A DNA stretch of 64,000 nucleotides from Allodiplogaster sudhausi (Eukaryota; Nematoda; Chromadorea; Rhabditida; Diplogasteridae). The notes under the pieces are model-generated. The model did not search any database, had not been told where the DNA came from, and saw nothing but the letters and a program-made list of their open reading frames with translations. A program made the position numbers and the translations under genes. Each line of letters begins with the position of its first letter. The first letter of the stretch is position 1. Shown here one piece after another: positions 25,474-37,853 of the stretch. The DNA lies in assembly GCA_945643635.1 (NCBI GenBank), contig CALZFC010000027.1:3345501-3409500 (forward strand). The letters are read 5' to 3'.

Positions 25474-28249
25474 TAATTATTTATGATGCAGGTAAAGAAG
25501 ACCTCAATCGTCTCTTTCCCAATGAGACCACGCTCGACCGCGAGGCGCGCAGAAGTTGAGATGGCGGCCAGGTCAAGCGTGCTGAAGCTCTCCTCCTTGA
25601 CTTGATCGCGGAGATCGAAAGCGGTAGGTAAACTTCCACTCTAGGCCAGGTTCCTTTGGCTTGCTGCAGGAATCAAATTAGTAGCCTACTTTTAGCATGC
25701 CCTTCAACAACCAATTAAGCATATCTTATTTTTAAGGAGGTTTCCAGGAAATAATTGACCTCATTGTCAGTGTTGTTCTATGTGGATAAGTTCATCTTGA
25801 CGTAAAACGTATATCCAGAAAGTTTAAGCGATTTTCACTCTGAGCAAAAGTAAGGTGATATCTGGCGGGTAGAAAATTAGCTACGGTAGTTCAGAGCCGC
25901 CCTCCTATTTCACATGCTCTCTAGACCGAGCGACAGGCAAATTTTTGAGCGCGCGCATTCAAAGTGGTTCTCTAGCGTTCCTGTATTATTATTCGCCGGA
26001 TACTTTGTTTAATTATTTATTTTTCATAGAAGAGAGATTCCTTTCCTTTGAATATTTTGTACTAAAAAAGAAAATATTCAGTGAAGAAGCGGACCGATGG
26101 TCCACGTATTCATTGCCGCCCTGCGTCGAGAACACGAGATTCTTGCCGTCCGGAGAGACGAACGCTTGTCGGACGGACTCGGCGCCTGCGATAGGCTGTA
26201 CAGGAGGTTAATTGGGTGTTGAATAATAGGAAAGCAATGAAGTACATGTATAATTTATCTGTATATATTTGATTCCATTTTTTCTTTTTTTGTATTCATT
26301 TGACATGATAGCTGTGCAAGAATTTGTTTGTTCAGAAGTAGCGGGGCACACTGATTGTGAGCGAGGAGCGCCGACCTGGAGAACGAAGACGCATGCCGTG
26401 CCAGAGGACGCAGCAGGCTTCCTCAGCCTCATCTGGGTTTCTGAGTGCAGCAGGCTGACAACGCGTAGTTTGCCTCTGTTGAGGGATATGTGCTGCAAAG
26501 ATCAATGATAGTATTGCTTTTGTTATTTATCAATCTCGCAAACGTTGACAATAACATCATTTTTAGTCCCTATTAATTGTAACTATAATTTAATACCGGA
26601 GCCATTTGCATTGTAAGCGCGCACAGTATCTCGCCCTCATTGACAATGGCAAGCCAACGGATGTTGGTATAGTCCAGTGGTACACTCTGAAACAAGAGGA
26701 ATAATAATAAAATAAGTCAAATAATAGTTTAAAAAATAATAATAAAAGACGTTAAAAATAACTAGCATTTGAATAAACAAACAGCAAAACAGATACTAAC
26801 CGGCATGCCTCCAAGAGTCAATATAATTTCGACTCCTTGATGAATGTCGTTGAGCACTATAGGATTGCGGTCTTCGTCGAACGACAGCGTGTACTATAAA
26901 CGAGGCTATCAATAATCAAATTATTTAATTAAAAAGTTCAATCATTCTCTGGTGCCTCATTTGCTCCTTATCTAGCTAATTATGCTATCTTTAGAAAGAA
27001 CATAGCACCACAGTGGCAATGCTTGTAAGTCGCTGTCAATTGAAGGATATCAGAGCAGTATACATATATGATATTCAATATCAATTTTCAGAAGTTATCG
27101 TACTACAATACATACTTGTTTTTTTGTCGATCTGAAAGGGCAGTGCAGGCTGATCGATTGGAAATCCTGCGACTCGCTCATGGAAGCCAATCATTTCAAT
27201 TACTGCAAGAAGGAAGCCTTTGATAATCGCATTAGGACATATGGGCACACAGAGTTTTGGAGAGTATGAGGGAAGTTCAGCGGTTATTTGGGTAGTGTCC
27301 AATTGGACAACAATATGCTATGAAGGATTGGAATGGGAAAATGCAGCAAAAAAGTGTAATTGTTTGAAGAGAATGAGATTTTGCACAGAGATTCTAAATA
27401 AAATCTAGCAGAGGAAGGGCAGGTATGATCTCCCTAAATCTTTATCAAGTTTTCAGGATATTTGTATATTTAGATTGACTAAAATCATGAAATGATATCT
27501 TGTTTTCGGCAATTCCCCGTTGCACAAATCACCACTGTGCTTTCCTCATACTTCCGAGTTTTATTTCCAGTAGTTTGAGTAGCATTTGATGTTTTACTAA
27601 TCTAAGGACATATTCCGTAGATTTTCACCAATTCACGGCCGAGTTCCGTCAATATATCTCGAACAAAAAAAAAAGAACATATGTTTAGGCGTTGTAGACG
27701 CGATGCGCGGTTTTTTTCATTCCATAAGACGACCAATGAAAGATGACTCGGTGTGCGGACTAGCAAAGCATGTAAAAATCACTTATTTCTTAACACGAAT
27801 TCTGAACATTCGCGAGACTAAATTCACTTTATTTTTAAATAACGTCAAGCTGTGACTAACAAAACTCGTTGGAAGAGTTATCCACGCGATGCAGCGCCGT
27901 CCACTTTCCGTGAATTTTTCCGCCAACGAAGCCACGAAACTGAATAACAAAAACTCAATTAATAAAGAAAAGCCTGAACAAAAATTAAGATGGAATCAGT
28001 GAACCTCTTTGGCCGAACAGCAAAGAAAGGCTGTGCTTTCTCGGCCGACATAGACACTATACACGACGCTCATCTTAACACTGGTGGATTGAAGGGATCC
28101 CGGTGAAGTAGAGAAAGCGTAAGAAAGAGAGAGAGAGACAGAGAGAGTGTTAACATCCCGCCTCGTTATTAATATAAGTGTCAAAGGATACTGCGCAATA
28201 CAACAAGCATGTGGTTACTAGTGTCCTACCGTACTTCCTCATTAATTTC

Positions 28250-29492
28250 ACCGTACCCCATCGATGAGTGCGATGGGCGTTGGCTCAGTGGCAATGGTGG
28301 AATCGGCAGCATGGCCGGTGACATGACGAGTCCAGCCGGTCATGAAGACGCGGCCATCACGAAGCACGAACACGGAGTGACCGTCGCCGATCGAATAGAA
28401 GGAAGGCTCAAGAAAAGTCATTCAACCGGGGTTATTTCCTAAAACCCTAAAACTATTTATTAACGACTAGAAATCATTGGTTGAGTCATGAACTAGATGT
28501 CGAGCCATTGCACTCACTTCTCTTAGCATTCCTTCCCGCTTCCCTGGTCTCTTCGGCCCAAAATGCAGATGTGTCGTTTTCTTTGGATGCTCCCAAGACA
28601 GAGACTTTTATTAACAGATTTGCACAACTATTGCATAATAGTTAAAACATAAGGTACAATTTAGAAGAGAAAAAATACCGGATGAGAGCAGAGAAACGGG
28701 ACGGGACGGGGCGTTGAGATGGCCTCTTGGCGGCTGCTCCCGATCATTCCAAGATTGCTTACGCGATTCTCGTAAACGAAAAAAACTTACGCCTTCTGCT
28801 CGCCGGTCTCCCAGAAAAAGCCTAGAAAAATACAAAGTCGCCTTTTTCAACCTTTCAATACTGCAGGAAAAAGAATATTTTGTTAAAAATGTCTCTCTCT
28901 CTTTCTCTCGCTTATGAGGCCGGGACCGCGAAACTACCACATTGAGAGTAGAGGTGATTATTGAACCTTGAAGAGAGTAGCCGAGATGGAAGAGAAATGC
29001 GCGCGGAAGTGGGTGCAGTGGGTCGACATCCAGTTCGTTAATCAACCGAAGTGTTACGAAGCTTGGAAGCGTGTATAGTAGTGTCTGAATAAACTTTTTA
29101 AACTAAACAAGACGTACACTATCTAGAAAATAGAAGTTATCTTATCTAATAAGCTAATATGAATGAAGCGGCGAGTACGAACGAACCTTGGCGAAGAATG
29201 TATCGCGAATCCATGTCGGAGACCTTCTCAAGAACTCGGCGACCAGTCGAATACCCTGAAAGAGTAGCAAACAAAAAGAAAAGCCAAAGATGTGCACAAA
29301 AGGACTGAAATAATAGGAAACCAGAGAAATTTCATTTCATTTCCGAAAATAGTGAACGAATTATTATTTTAAAATTGATTACAAAATATAACTTGACGAG
29401 TTCTAATTATACATGTATAGAAGTAAAATTGGCATGTACAAGGCATAGAAAAATTTTTCTATAAGGGAGTACTTATGTAGAAAAAAAACCTC
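28250..29492 (-). repeat. Second RCC1 exon block inside copy 3
   Basis: Repeats the exon block at 29640-30826: RLVAEFLRRSPTWIRD, MRLINELDVDPLHPLP-type, YVFG-type and GHSVFVLRDGRVFMTG-type exons, with a remnant of the preceding exon's 3' end near 29492. In this block the codon for the Tyr of the conserved AYVFG motif is TAA (28787-28789), so the block is broken. Confidence 0.7.
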
Positions 29493-31074
29493 GCTGGCCG
29501 TGCCGGTTTATAATTATCTGTAAAAGGATACTAAGAAAAATGTATGTCGTGGAGTACAACAAAATTTCATCAGCAAGCATTACAGCGCTCCTTGCCTGAA
29601 ATGGGTACTACTGTACTACCGTACTCCCTCATTCATTTTACCGTACCCCATTGACGATTGTGATGGGCGTTGGCTCAGTGGCTATGGCGGAATCAGCAGC
29701 TATGCCGGTGATATGGCGGATCCGGCCGTTCATGAGGATGCGGCCATCGCAAAGTACGAACACGGAGTGGCCGTCGCCAATCGAATAGAAGGACGGCTCA
29801 AGACAATGAATTATTCCTAACAATAAGACGTGCCAAGTAATAGAGATAATAGTACGAAAAAGGCATATTTAAAGTACATTAGAAGGAAAAAAAACCGGAT
29901 TTTCGCAGAGAAACGGGACGGGCCGGGGAGTGGAGATGACCTCTTGGCAGCTGCTCCCGCGCATGCCAAGGTTGCTTACGCGATTCTCGCCTACGCCAAA
30001 GACGTACGCTTTCTGATCGCCGTACGCCCAGAGATCGTCTGGAACCATTATATGTACAATTTGTGAAATAATAAGTAAATATTGGAACGCTGCTAAATCT
30101 AAACCTCTTTCTCGCTCTCTCGCTCTCTCGCACTTATGGTCAGTACGGCAACATCCGAAAAGATATGCCCTACTGCTTTATTTTCAAAGTAAAAAAAATT
30201 AAAGGAAAACTGTGAGTCCTCGATATATGATAAGGAAATTCAAACCCTTCTACCTCGAACTGAGTAGCCAAGATGGAAGAGAAATGCGCGTGGAAGTGGA
30301 TTCAACGTGTCGACATCCAGTTCGTGCATCAATCGAAGTGTTACGAAGCTTGGAAGTGAATATAGCACAGTCTAAATAGATTTTTTTTTATCTAAAGAAG
30401 CTTAAAATGCTTAGAAATTATCAAGTAATCTATCTAAACATCACGTCAATGTTTAAAAAAAATAGCAGCTAAAAAATCAACCAGTCAAACAGAACTAAGC
30501 GGCAGTATTATGTCGTTCGACGTTAGCCAAATCCAGAATCTGTGTTAAACAAGTGAGTAAAGCCAAAAGTAAAAAATACTAAAGAACCTTGGCGAAGAAT
30601 TTGTTGCCGATCCATCGAGGAGACTTTCTCAAGTACTCGGCTACCAGTCGAATGCCCTGAAAGAATTCAAAAGAAAAGTCGAGAACTCAGTAAAAGAGCT
30701 GAAATTAGAGAAGCTAGAGGAATTTCATTTCCTTTTCAAAATTTGTGGACGGTTTGCCATTGGTTGAGATATCGAAGAACCGGAAATATAAAAAAGTATA
30801 TATTGGCCAAAAATAGAAAGAAAACCTCGCTCGCCGTGCCGCGGTCGCCTCTGTTGTAGGCGACACCCAGCAGCTCCATGCAAGCAGCGACGCGTGGCTC
30901 GAATAGCTTTGCATCCGTGAGAAGACGTCGGAGCATTCGACGGAGAAGCCTCAGCACAACATCGCTGCCGTATGGCTTGCCGCCAAGCAAAGTTTGCTGG
31001 AAAAAAAGTCAGTAGTAAAAACAACCGACCTCATAAGACTCCCGAAATGCCTACCGCCCATTATTTATATTGAC

Positions 31075-31320
31075 GGCTACATAATTTTTTTTTCTGCGTC
31101 TCAAGCCGAGTGAATGAATCTCGAACTGAAGGTAGGTGGCATGTGATTAAATCAGGCGATATTATTTTTTTCTCTCGGTAGGGATAATCTGACATATGTC
31201 TGATAGTATAACGAATTAACCATTAACTTTCACCTACTTTGCAGGAAAATATGCCTGAAATACCAAAAGCTATATAATATATATATATACAATATACTTT
31301 TGCCTATTGTGTATAAATTT
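31075..31320. mobile_element. Decayed fragment of the TA foldback element
   Basis: CGTCTCAAGCCGAGTGAATG and following bases, and a terminal-like TGCCTGAAATACCAAAAG stretch, match inner and terminal parts of the element at 4453-6040. It lies in an intron of copy 3. Confidence 0.55.
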
Positions 31321-31560
31321 TTCTCAGCATTTTCTCCTAGTTTTCTCCTTAAATATACAACCTAAGCAAACAACCAAGGAAAATTAAAAAAAAATCAAGG
31401 CCCATACCGAGATCTTCGAATCGTCAAGAGCGGCTGCCCTCATGTCAACAATCGTGCGTGTCATTCCAGAAGCCCATGCGCGGAATTGGATTCTAAATGA
31501 TGGGCAAAACACACAGTCCATGCTTGAACTCTTTTTCGATGTTTGCATGCATTGAAGACA

Positions 31561-31800
31561 CATTTCATAACCTACTTTAATGTTGCGCCTTAAAAGCCAC
31601 AGTCAATATCTGCTTGGTACCAGTAAGCCTAACCACAAATTAGCAAAGGAACGAGTAAACATCGTCTTTATTATTGATTATTGGCATAGACTATGAGCAA
31701 TGTTTCGAAAACATATGTAATGCGCAAACATAAATATTTTCCATTAATTGTAAAGTACGAAAGATGACATATTGTAGGAAGGAAAGGCATCTTGTATACT
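31561..31800. other. Non-coding spacer upstream of copy 3
   Basis: 31600-31680 resembles in reverse the leader seen at 9480-9545 and 19380-19440 (TTAGGCTTACTGGTACC-like). This marks the outer end of the duplicated unit. No core promoter motif is recognised. Confidence 0.4.
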
Positions 31801-31801
31801 A

Positions 31802-32055
31802 TTGCTGAACATGAGTGACAAGGAGCTCGGAAAAGTGCAGCAGAAAATGACTATTCAGGCACGGGAGCGAGGCATACTGGAAGCGGAATCCAGAGCGGAA
31901 CTTTCGGCATGGGAAGCAAATGTGGCAGATATTGGAGACAACAATGAAAAGGAAAAGCTAAGAAGAACCGCTATCAAAACTGCAAGCGCAAGAGAGAGAG
32001 AGATAGAGAGAGAGAGATAAAGATAGAGAGATAGAGATAGAGAGAGAGAGGGAGA

Positions 32056-32086
<31 letters not shown>

Positions 32087-32612
32087 GGATGAGGACGGTC
32101 TTCCCTTACCGCTAGCGTCTTGGATGACTACCAATGACTCATTGGCTTGCTCGAGCAGATCGATTGCGAGCAGAAAGAAAGGAAGGGAGCCAGGCGAGAG
32201 TATTGCCGTAAATCAGAGAAGCAAAGTTGCATTGCACATCAATGCCGAGTGTACAATGGTGCCTGGGGAAGGAAAGGCCAGCCTCGCAGGGAGACGGAAA
32301 AGATCACTGCCTTCCCCTGGCAGAGAGCGAGAGAGAGAGAGCGAGAGAGAGTGCTGAAATTTTCTCGTCTCTGTTCCGCGAAGAGAACGTGAAGCATCCC
32401 GGCAGGGAAGAGAGAGTATGTAGAGATGTCAGAAGCCCATTTCGCTAAGATCAGCAAGAAGCTCCAAGAGGGACCAGAATTTCGGAAGAAAATGCGATAA
32501 CTGATGTAGCCAACGGTTAAGAGAGAGGTCGTGTGCCTTATCTGTCGACTAGAGCACCGGACTAGGGAAGAATGCGGATTGAGCTACGGACAAAACTAAA
32601 GCTATCCCTTTC
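31802..32612 (+). pseudogene. Possible retroelement gag-like relic
   Basis: An open stretch at 31802-32020 reads as charged coiled-coil (KELGKVQQKMTIQARERG) and runs into a GA microsatellite. Downstream, one frame reads MSEAHFAKISKKLQEGPEF, two stops, then REVVCLICRLEHRTREECG, a C-x2-C-x3-H-x5-C pattern reminiscent of gag zinc knuckles. No reverse transcriptase or LTR is seen. It could also be an unrelated broken gene. Confidence 0.28.
31988..32088. repeat. GA/GATA-type microsatellite
   Basis: Dense GA dinucleotides with GATAGAGA variants. Confidence 0.8.
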
Positions 32613-33258
32613 AGCAAAATCAAAATTTTAATTTTACCCAAATTATACTAAAGACTTTACTAAAATTAATCGAAAGTTCAATAAAGTAGCTCGTTAGGTT
32701 TTTTTTAATAATCGAAAATGTTTGAACTGAACGGAGTTAGAGTGTGCTCTGTTGACAGTTGCGAAATTTACCGCTGCTCATTGTCAGTTGCCTACTGCAC
32801 AGTTTTTTTCCGCTGCTGAATCCGGATGCCCGCGTGATCAGTGTCTAAGATTATTTGGGAGGGGTTGACATCATTTCCGCAAACATTCTATATCGGTGAC
32901 CATTGACGAGTGTGTAGATTTGAGAAGACTGAACACATACATATGATATGCTCAGTATAGCACTTACATCTGTATGGGCGCACTGGTGCTTAGTAGTGAA
33001 TAGAACAGTATGCAGCTATCTAATAAAAGGAAGAATTTTACAAGCCAAAGAAGGAACAATTCAGACGAAAGAGCGAATCAGAAAGCGATGAGTCTGTCTG
33101 TAGCGGTGGCACTTGATGTAAATACATACATGTTCATTTTTCCAGTCATGAATACAGTAGAAATTTTGCAAACATTGCAAACATTTTGTTATAGTTATGA
33201 TTATGCGTAGTATTGATAACATAGTAACAAGGCCATATTTGTCGTTGGCTTGAAATTT
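32613..33258. other. Intergenic region, nothing recognised
   Basis: AT-rich sequence without a supported gene. It lies downstream of the VWA gene's stop (which reads leftward), so the right part may include its 3' UTR. Confidence 0.5.
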
Positions 33259-33364
33259 CCTCTCGCTCTCTCACTCTCTGACTCTCTTTTTCTATCTCTC
33301 TCTCTTTCTCGCGCTCTCTCTCTTTTCTCTTTCTCTCACTTTCTCTCTCTCTCTCTCTCTCTCT
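33259..33364. repeat. CT microsatellite immediately 3' of the VWA gene
   Basis: On the transcribed (minus) strand this is a GA-rich 3' UTR start adjoining the stop codon at 33365-33367. Confidence 0.75.
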
Positions 33365-36253
33365 CTATCCCCATCGTCGCCTCGTCGTCGGCGTCCTCGT
33401 GGTGGTTGATTTGGCCTTCATGGTGCACTTGTCATTCCGCTTCTTGACATCTGCGACGAGTCGGTCGAAGCTCTCTTCAGTGTGCATATGGCCTGCGTCG
33501 GATGACACGGCGAGCAGCGTCTCCTCCTTCATCGGCATCACATTCGCCAGCTTGGCCTGGATATTTCCTTCTTTTCTTGTTTCACTCGTAGACTAGCTAA
33601 AACATTAAGTGTTCACTTCAACGTTAAATCATTGTACTTGTCGAGTAAAACATGTTTAACATTTTTTTTCTTCTTCAAAATTTTCGCTTCAGTAAGATTA
33701 CCTCTTTGCATAATTAAAATTTTTTTTCGATTGTTAAGATTTGCAAGTGGTCGCAGTGCATATTCAACGGTATAAAAATTATTATTATTATTATTATTTA
33801 AAATGTCATATTGTGCATCGAATCATAAGGAAAAGTCTGTTCAAGCGTTTTCTATCAAAGCAGACTTGGACGGACGGCCAACCTGATAGCCGCACGAGTA
33901 GATCTCAAAGCCCTGCTCGATCGCCTTCTGCGCCGATTCGCTCGGTTCGGGACCTGGAATGCAAGAATTGGCGCGAATTTCAAAATGGTTGACCTAATGT
34001 ACCCTTGTTGCTCCATCCGTCCGTGAAAACGACCATGACGCGCGTCGCAATGTCCGGCCGTGCGCCCTGCCGCTCGTTCGTCTGTGTCAGCGCTTCCATG
34101 ATGCCGGCGCCTGCATAGGGAGGTTCTTTGAGGACTTTCAGAGTCGCAGATATTATATCTTATTCTATATTGCCTTCTTCTCACTCGATATTGTCGGAGT
34201 ATAGTGTCTGAGCATCGTTACCTTCAGTGTGGAACATACTACCCAAAATATGTAAGGAAAAATTTAGGTGGAAAAAAGTCTGTATAACCCAGCGCTGTAG
34301 TTCCGCCGTTGGAGACGAGCTCGCTGATCGCCTTGACGATATCGTCCTGATCATCGTATCGCTGTACAAAATGTGAAACTTTTATTCCATGTTCTGACCA
34401 TGAGAAAATGACGTCATCATTAAATATGAACCTTGAGATTGAAGACGGTCCGCGTGCTGCCGACCGTTGCGAAAGTGACCAGGGCGACCTTAAAATTTTT
34501 CATGGTAATTAATTTCTTATGTAATTTTTGAAAGAAAAAAAAACAACAACATTTTACAAATATGTCCGCACTCTCGTGTAGTGAGGTCCGATCTTGAGCG
34601 CCTTCACCAGCTGGGTCGCCATGTCCTTGTACTTGTCGAAGATCATCTTGGTCGTTGTTGAGAAGTCCATCACGATCACGAGATCCAGCTCGCAGCCTGA
34701 AAATGTCGCGCATCTCTTACAAGCAGTTCCATGTGTACATTTGAGAGCATGTCGATATTCGCTAACATTTGAAAATTAAAGTGTATAACTATACATATGT
34801 TCGTAAATCCTCACCAGTGATCGGATTGGTTGTCGTTGTGGTAGTGGTTGTAGTGGTCGTCGTTGTCGTCGTTGTTATGTGGCATTTCGAAAAGATCTTA
34901 AAGGCGCCAAAAAGTCAATTTTGAATTTTCCTGACCAAAGTACGAGAGAACAACTGCTTTAGAATATATTGCGGTTGAATTTCGTGCAACTTTAAAGCTG
35001 TTTGTACATACATATGTAATTCTTTATTTCCTCCAAATAACATTGAATTTTATAGAACAGTGTATTTTTTTTCTAATATAAGCAAACAATATTATTAATA
35101 AAGTAACCCTGCGAAGCGCCTTCTTCGTCTGCTCCGCTGCGCCTCCTCGTCCATCCTCAAAGATGACCGCGTCGCGTGAGTCAGCAATCGCATTGAGCAT
35201 TGGTCTGAGTTTGCAGGGAAAATATTGATCGCTTCATTTTAGTCATTCAATTTAAAAAAAAAGAAGCAACAATAGATGTTTGTCCAAAAACAGCATCCCA
35301 CTTGCTAATCCTCCTCGGGTCGCCGGTCGCAGCGGCGAACACCCAGACGTTGTCCATCTCCTTCAGTCGTTTTGCTGCAGGGCGCGGATCATCGGCTGAC
35401 CTTAAAGGTGCACGAAAAAACTCAATAGTATTCTATTGAAATTTTCGCGAACTTTGTAGCCTCATCTCTCAATGTAGATTGAGTTTTGGGTGCTTTTATC
35501 GAAATTTTAAGAATATTTTTAAGCGAGTTCATGGCGAGTTATCAATCGATAGCGCTCGAAATGTCCACCAACTGTCCATCCGTGACGACGAGCACCAGCG
35601 TTGGCAGCGTCATGTTGCGCTCGTCCAAGACGTCTTTTCTCGCGTTATCGAGAGCCTTTAATTCAATTTTTCTTGTAATCTATTTTATAAATTGTATATA
35701 TAAATGCTGCAATTTTCAACACAGAACCAATATTTTTTTTTGAAAAAAAAAATATATATTGTTGAATTTTTTTTCTTGTTCATTTTAAAATGCCCAAACA
35801 TTGCCCGTGTTCGTGGTGCCGCCGACTTGACGAATGCCCATCAGCAGCCGATTAAACTCGGCGTTGTTGCGCGCACGATTAAACGGAATCTCGACGCATT
35901 TGTAGCTCATGCCCGAGTAGGCGAGCAGACCGACCTGAATCACTTTTTAGTTATTTATTCGAGAACTTCGGCTTACCTTTATGGACACTCGAATTTTCAC
36001 TTTCTTTTTAATTATTATTTAAATTATTTAAATCGTATAATTTCCCGCCTACCCGATGCATATGCGGGCCGACGTCCAGCTCTGATGAGATGTCGACGAC
36101 AAAGTCACGCGACTGATTGAAGCCACCGTGCACCGAGTCGGAGCGATCGAGAATGATCATAACGTTCATCTCGCAAGAGAACGGAAAGGGCGGCTTGGCT
36201 TGAGCGAGCTCGAGGGACGCACGCCATAGGAGAGCAATTACTACGGTAGTGAG
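33365..36253 (-). CDS. Secreted protein with two von Willebrand A domains, 5' end unresolved
   Basis: Minus-strand exons: 36053-36253, ~35797-35934, ~35580-35645, ~35315-35400, ~35110-35205, ~34815-34895, ~34572-34697, ~34431-34490, ~34295-34362, ~34005-34110, ~33871-33953 and 33365-~33563 (TAG). The first exon has a hydrophobic signal-like stretch (VVIALLWRASLELAQA), then VWA1 with a MIDAS-like NVMIILDRSDSVHG and LVLVVTDGQL. A threonine-rich linker follows, then VWA2 (DLVIVMDFSTTTK, VALVTFATVGS, VMVVFTDGWSNK) and a basic C-terminus. VWA domains bind metal and extracellular ligands; nematodes have many secreted VWA proteins. The first visible exon starts after a TTGTTCAG acceptor and no upstream ATG could be assigned. 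The donor at ~35580 is ambiguous. Confidence 0.72.
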
Positions 36254-36289
36254 CTGAACAAGGCGGGAAAGTTGAATATTCAAAGGTTT

Positions 36290-37853
36290 TTTTTTTTAAT
36301 ATATATAATAAAAATTTGTTTACAACAATGTTTTGAATTTGAACTTTTATTTCTAATTTTTAATATTGCATGAACGAAACGACAAAGAAAGCAAAGTGAA
36401 CGAACTATTACAATTTATTCTTCTTATTTTTGATATTGGTTGAACCAAACGAAAATATAGGCAAACTGAGCGAACTGTTATAATTTTTATTTCTACTTAT
36501 AAATATTTGCTGAAATGAATATGGAAGAGAAAGTAAAAGTGGACCAACTCTCATCTCGGCTGCTGCTGCAGCGTGCGTCTAGTTTGACCTTTTGCGCCCA
36601 TGAATCGCAGTAAAATAGTCGGTCGTCGGCCGAGCTCATTTCACTTCTTTCGCGTGTTCTATAATTGGAGTTACCGCCAGGCACGCACGAGAACAATATG
36701 TTGGCAGATATTCTTTGTGGCGACATCGTAATTTTCTCATTATCTCGTCTTCGTAAACGAGTTTGTATTCATACAGCGAACATGAACTGCTGACGTAAGC
36801 AATTCTTAAAAAGCAACCGCTGTCCAATTTCTTTCTGTCTATGAATAGGGCACCAACTTCCTTCTCTACCTTGAATAGATTACTCACCTCTCTCTCTCTA
36901 CAACTACTCTCTGTTATCAAATCCGTTTGTTCTTTCATTCGATAAAGGGGAAGAAATAAACAAAGAAAATACTTTATACGCATTATTTATACACAACAAA
37001 TTTAAACAAATATATGTATATATATTGCTTAATTTGCATATAAATTGGATAGTGTCTTTCGTGACGATGAAGTAATTTAACGCATGTAGATATGGCAAGG
37101 GTGAGATCGGACTTGATTTGTTTGTACACGAACAGTTGAACGATGTCCCGATCGAAAAGAGATTAACGCTTAAAAGCAATAAAGATAAATTTGGAAAGAG
37201 TAAATGCGATGAATAATTTATATTTCAGGTTGCGGAAAAGATGAATCAGAAAGTTAAAAAAAAAACAAATATGATGCAAACTACTTGTATTATATTAGTG
37301 CATATGGACATAAGTAAATCAAATACGGAACAGCCATTGAAAATATTTTTAGAAGAACAATTCAAATCTCAACGAATTAGTAGACATAATAATGATGCCA
37401 TTTAGACTTAGTAATAAAATGCCTTTCACTATTGCACATGTACTTACATATGGCACGGCATGACGAAGTTGAACAGATAAATTTTTTATGCTTATCGTTG
37501 TGGCTAAAAGATTGGAGGATCTACACACATTTGGCCAAGCAATGAAAGCAACAAATGGAATAAAATATGGAATGCTTCACGCAACGCATGGAATGTATGA
37601 GTATGGACATTTTTGCTAGAGATTTGACAATTCAAGCCAATTGGAGTGAGACTACTACAAATTATGGAATATTGTACAACTGGACTTTCAAACTGCTGTT
37701 TGGTTTCTGCTCATTTAAAGAGTCATAAGAAGCTGTTGACAAATCATACAAATTGTGCCTTGTCGCAACTACATATCTACATAAGTTAGGTTTGCGATAA
37801 CTTTTTAGCCGGGAAATATTTGCGTTTTTGGCGGGAAAACTTTTCAGAGTCGA
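36290..37853. other. Intergenic region between VWA gene and receptor gene
   Basis: Mostly AT-rich. Two diverged copies of an approximately 80-bp repeat lie at 36345-36485. An upstream first exon of the VWA gene is expected here (36.3-36.75 kb), but no start is convincing. The right part is the probable 3' UTR of the receptor gene. Confidence 0.45.

Larger units (their letters stand above)
22330..31560 (-). pseudogene. RCC1-like/BTB protein, copy 3, inverted and decayed
   Basis: Runs right to left with the same exon series: N-terminal exon near 31400-31540 with an in-frame TAG and a deletion, 30826-30996, ~30599-30660, ~30260-30370, ~29894-30040, ~29640-29800, a second set at 28.25-29.27 kb, then exons near 28020, 27900, 27150, 26805, 26610, 26350, 26105, 25500, 24770, 24500, 24160, 24000, 23790, 23630, 23400, 23180, 22965, 22700 and 22330-22490 (TGA). 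BTB motifs persist (FLADLFQNRFPTLYNEM, CADGVQVICDK, FTDFMQIITIAED). A short duplication near 23215-23240 shifts the frame at the motif that reads HVLALWNVDNL in copy 1. Copy 3 is the most diverged (YTLSFDEDRNPIVLND against YTLSFRQGEPVLRND in copy 2). Confidence 0.6.
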
